Below, piece after piece: positions 63,126-64,000 of a DNA stretch of 64,000 nucleotides. Position numbers and translations under genes: made by a program. Location: assembly GCF_030708075.1 (NCBI RefSeq), contig NZ_CP117982.1:2559302-2623301 (forward strand), written 5' to 3'. This stretch comes from Candidatus Epulonipiscium viviparus. GTDB lineage: Bacteria > Bacillota > Clostridia > Lachnospirales > Cellulosilyticaceae. Positions within the stretch are counted from its first letter, which is position 1. Every line of letters starts with the position of its first letter. The notes under the pieces were generated by a model. It did no database searches and was not told the DNA's origin. It saw only the letters and a program-made list of their open reading frames with translations.

Positions 63126-64000
63126 TTATCCCCTGTGAGAGGCAAAAAACATTACGATGGCTACACCAAAACTGAGCGCAGGAACCCAACAACAAAACCA
63201 TATAAAAAAAAGCTCAATTAGAGCAGCTTTGACTCCACGAAATAAATTTATGCCAAGCCGAAAATTTGCAAACCCCAAGATAGAGCTTATGACAATAGCG
63301 CCGATTGTTGTGGTTGCCGTAATTTTTAAAAAACAGATCAACGCAGAATCCACTGGGTAGTAGGCAAATTTACAAATTGAAGCAACGGGAAAAACTATTG
63401 CAAGAATCAACGCAGCGGCTTGTAATGTATATAATAATAGATTATTTGTAATAAATATAGCATTTATACGCTTGGGAATTGTTGCGGACACAAAATATCC
63501 ATCAGCTGTCGCAGAGCGAATAAAAAGTAATATATCATTCCGGAGCGCTGCTATACCAAATTCGTCCAATGTGAAGATAAAAATTGTGTTGGTTCGTTCG
63601 GTTAATGCCAAAAGATATCGGTCTACCCTATCTGGAGTTGAAATATGCGGAACTGTTTCGTCGGTGTAAAGTCTGGCATATGCAAAGTCTTGGGGAGCCG
63701 CAGTAGTGAAAAATTCGACCAAACTTACTCCATATAATGCGGCCCAATCTTCTTTGATGCCCTCTTCAAAAAATACATAAGAAAAATCGCCGTTAACAGC
63801 AGGTTCATCTCGTACAATGGGAATTATATTTAAACCAAAGTCTGCAACATCGGTCAAATATTCAACTGCAACAGTGAGGGTTGTAACCCCTAATGCCCTA
63901 AATTCTGCGACAACAATATCGATAGGCTTCAGCTCAGCTTCAGAAATTGCAAGCACGTCTTCATAGCGAATGCCAACTGATACGTACTTATTGTTTATCT
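63126..64000 (-). CDS. DUF5693-family membrane protein, 5' end beyond the window and truncated 3' end
   Basis: About 290 residues are visible, open through the right edge. Early residues YVSVGIRYEDVLAISEAEL match the DUF5693 beginning. VAEFRALGVTTLTV, VRDEPAV, FEEGIKEDWAALYGVSLVEFF and VDRYLLALTERT match further segments, and after about residue 190 come membrane helices, with FRGVKAALIELFF near 240. The family normally has about 600-700 residues; here an internal stretch is shortened and the frame ends in TAA at 63126, leaving a remnant downstream. The gene normally heads the csaB operon and is thought to take part in polymer export. It may be non-functional here. Starts upstream of 64000. 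Confidence 0.7.
   Translation of the reverse strand, partial: INNKYVSVGIRYEDVLAISEAELKPIDIVVAEFRALGVTTLTVAVEYLTDVADFGLNIIPIVRDEPAVNGDFSYVFFEEGIKEDWAALYGVSLVEFFTTAAPQDFAYARLYTDETVPHISTPDRVDRYLLALTERTNTIFIFTLDEFGIAALRNDILLFIRSATADGYFVSATIPKRINAIFITNNLLLYTLQAAALILAIVFPVASICKFAYYPVDSALICFLKITATTTIGAIVISSILGFANFRLGINLFRGVKAALIELFFIWFCCWVPALSFGVAIVMFFASHRG

Noticed and set aside
62917-63201. Open frame of 94 codons on the minus strand
   Set aside because: It lies in the shifted frame of the DUF5693 remnant, has no ribosome binding site and is not a separate gene.
1-64000. CRISPR arrays, tRNA, rRNA, tmRNA, insertion sequences or phage genes
   Set aside because: No repeated spacer pattern, cloverleaf, rRNA core, transposase or phage structural gene was seen by eye. 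tRNAs are hard to exclude without a program.

Overview
The window is a stretch of chromosome from a low-GC Gram-positive bacterium, most likely a member of the Clostridia (Lachnospirales-like). The reasons are the AT-rich sequence with strong GGAGG-type ribosome binding sites, ATG/GTG/TTG starts, the radC-mreBCD-PBP2-minCDE-rodA-mgsA gene order, the paired TIGR03960/TIGR03936 genes, an FMN riboswitch in front of ribU, a csaB/tagA cell-wall polymer locus, and an S10-spc-alpha ribosomal cluster with secY, adk, map and a KOW-domain gene embedded in it. Genus and species cannot be fixed from the sequence alone. No rRNA, tRNA, CRISPR array, phage or insertion sequence was seen.

Layout. 1-2043 (minus): two secreted proteins of unknown function, the first cut by the window edge. 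2167-5448 (minus): an operon for a COG0523 metal-chaperone-type GTPase, the t6A tRNA-modification proteins TsaE and TsaB, RimI and a short-chain dehydrogenase. 5638-12824 (mostly plus): a PAP2 phosphatase, a flavodiiron protein, a DUF378 membrane protein (minus), two radical-SAM proteins, an rRNA methyltransferase and a HAD phosphatase. 12946-22516: the cell-shape and division cluster, with an unusually long PBP2 and a methylglyoxal synthase homologue lacking a key aspartate. 22572-28901: two proteins of the TIGR03960/TIGR03936 pair, a MORN-repeat protein (minus), an RlmD-type methyltransferase and a cation/proton antiporter (minus).

29258-38596 is a run of three ABC importers: a sugar-type system (binding protein plus two permeases, no ATPase), a COG2984/COG4120/COG1101 system, and an RbsA-RbsC-RbsB-type system. 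The missing ATPase of the first may be supplied by the UgpC/MsmK-type ATPase at 59280-60392. Then come an aldo/keto reductase, the FMN riboswitch with ribU, a GNAT acetyltransferase (minus), an orphan GlnQ-type ATPase with an FtsB/DivIC-like protein, and a chemoreceptor with a cysteine-rich PAS domain.

44188-59189 is one long plus-strand ribosomal cluster from rpsJ to rplQ behind a strong promoter and a roughly 230-nt leader. rpsD is absent between rpsK and rpoA. L29 and L17 are longer than usual. The right end (59280-64000, minus) has ugpC, tagA and csaB (secondary cell-wall polymer synthesis and pyruvylation). Upstream of csaB is a DUF5693 membrane-protein gene that appears frameshifted and decayed in its 3' part.

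Nothing here is clearly a new multi-gene system. The best leads are the altered methylglyoxal synthase, the two large insertions in PBP2, the broken DUF5693 gene at the csaB locus, the cysteine-rich tail of L29, and the structured leader of the S10 operon.
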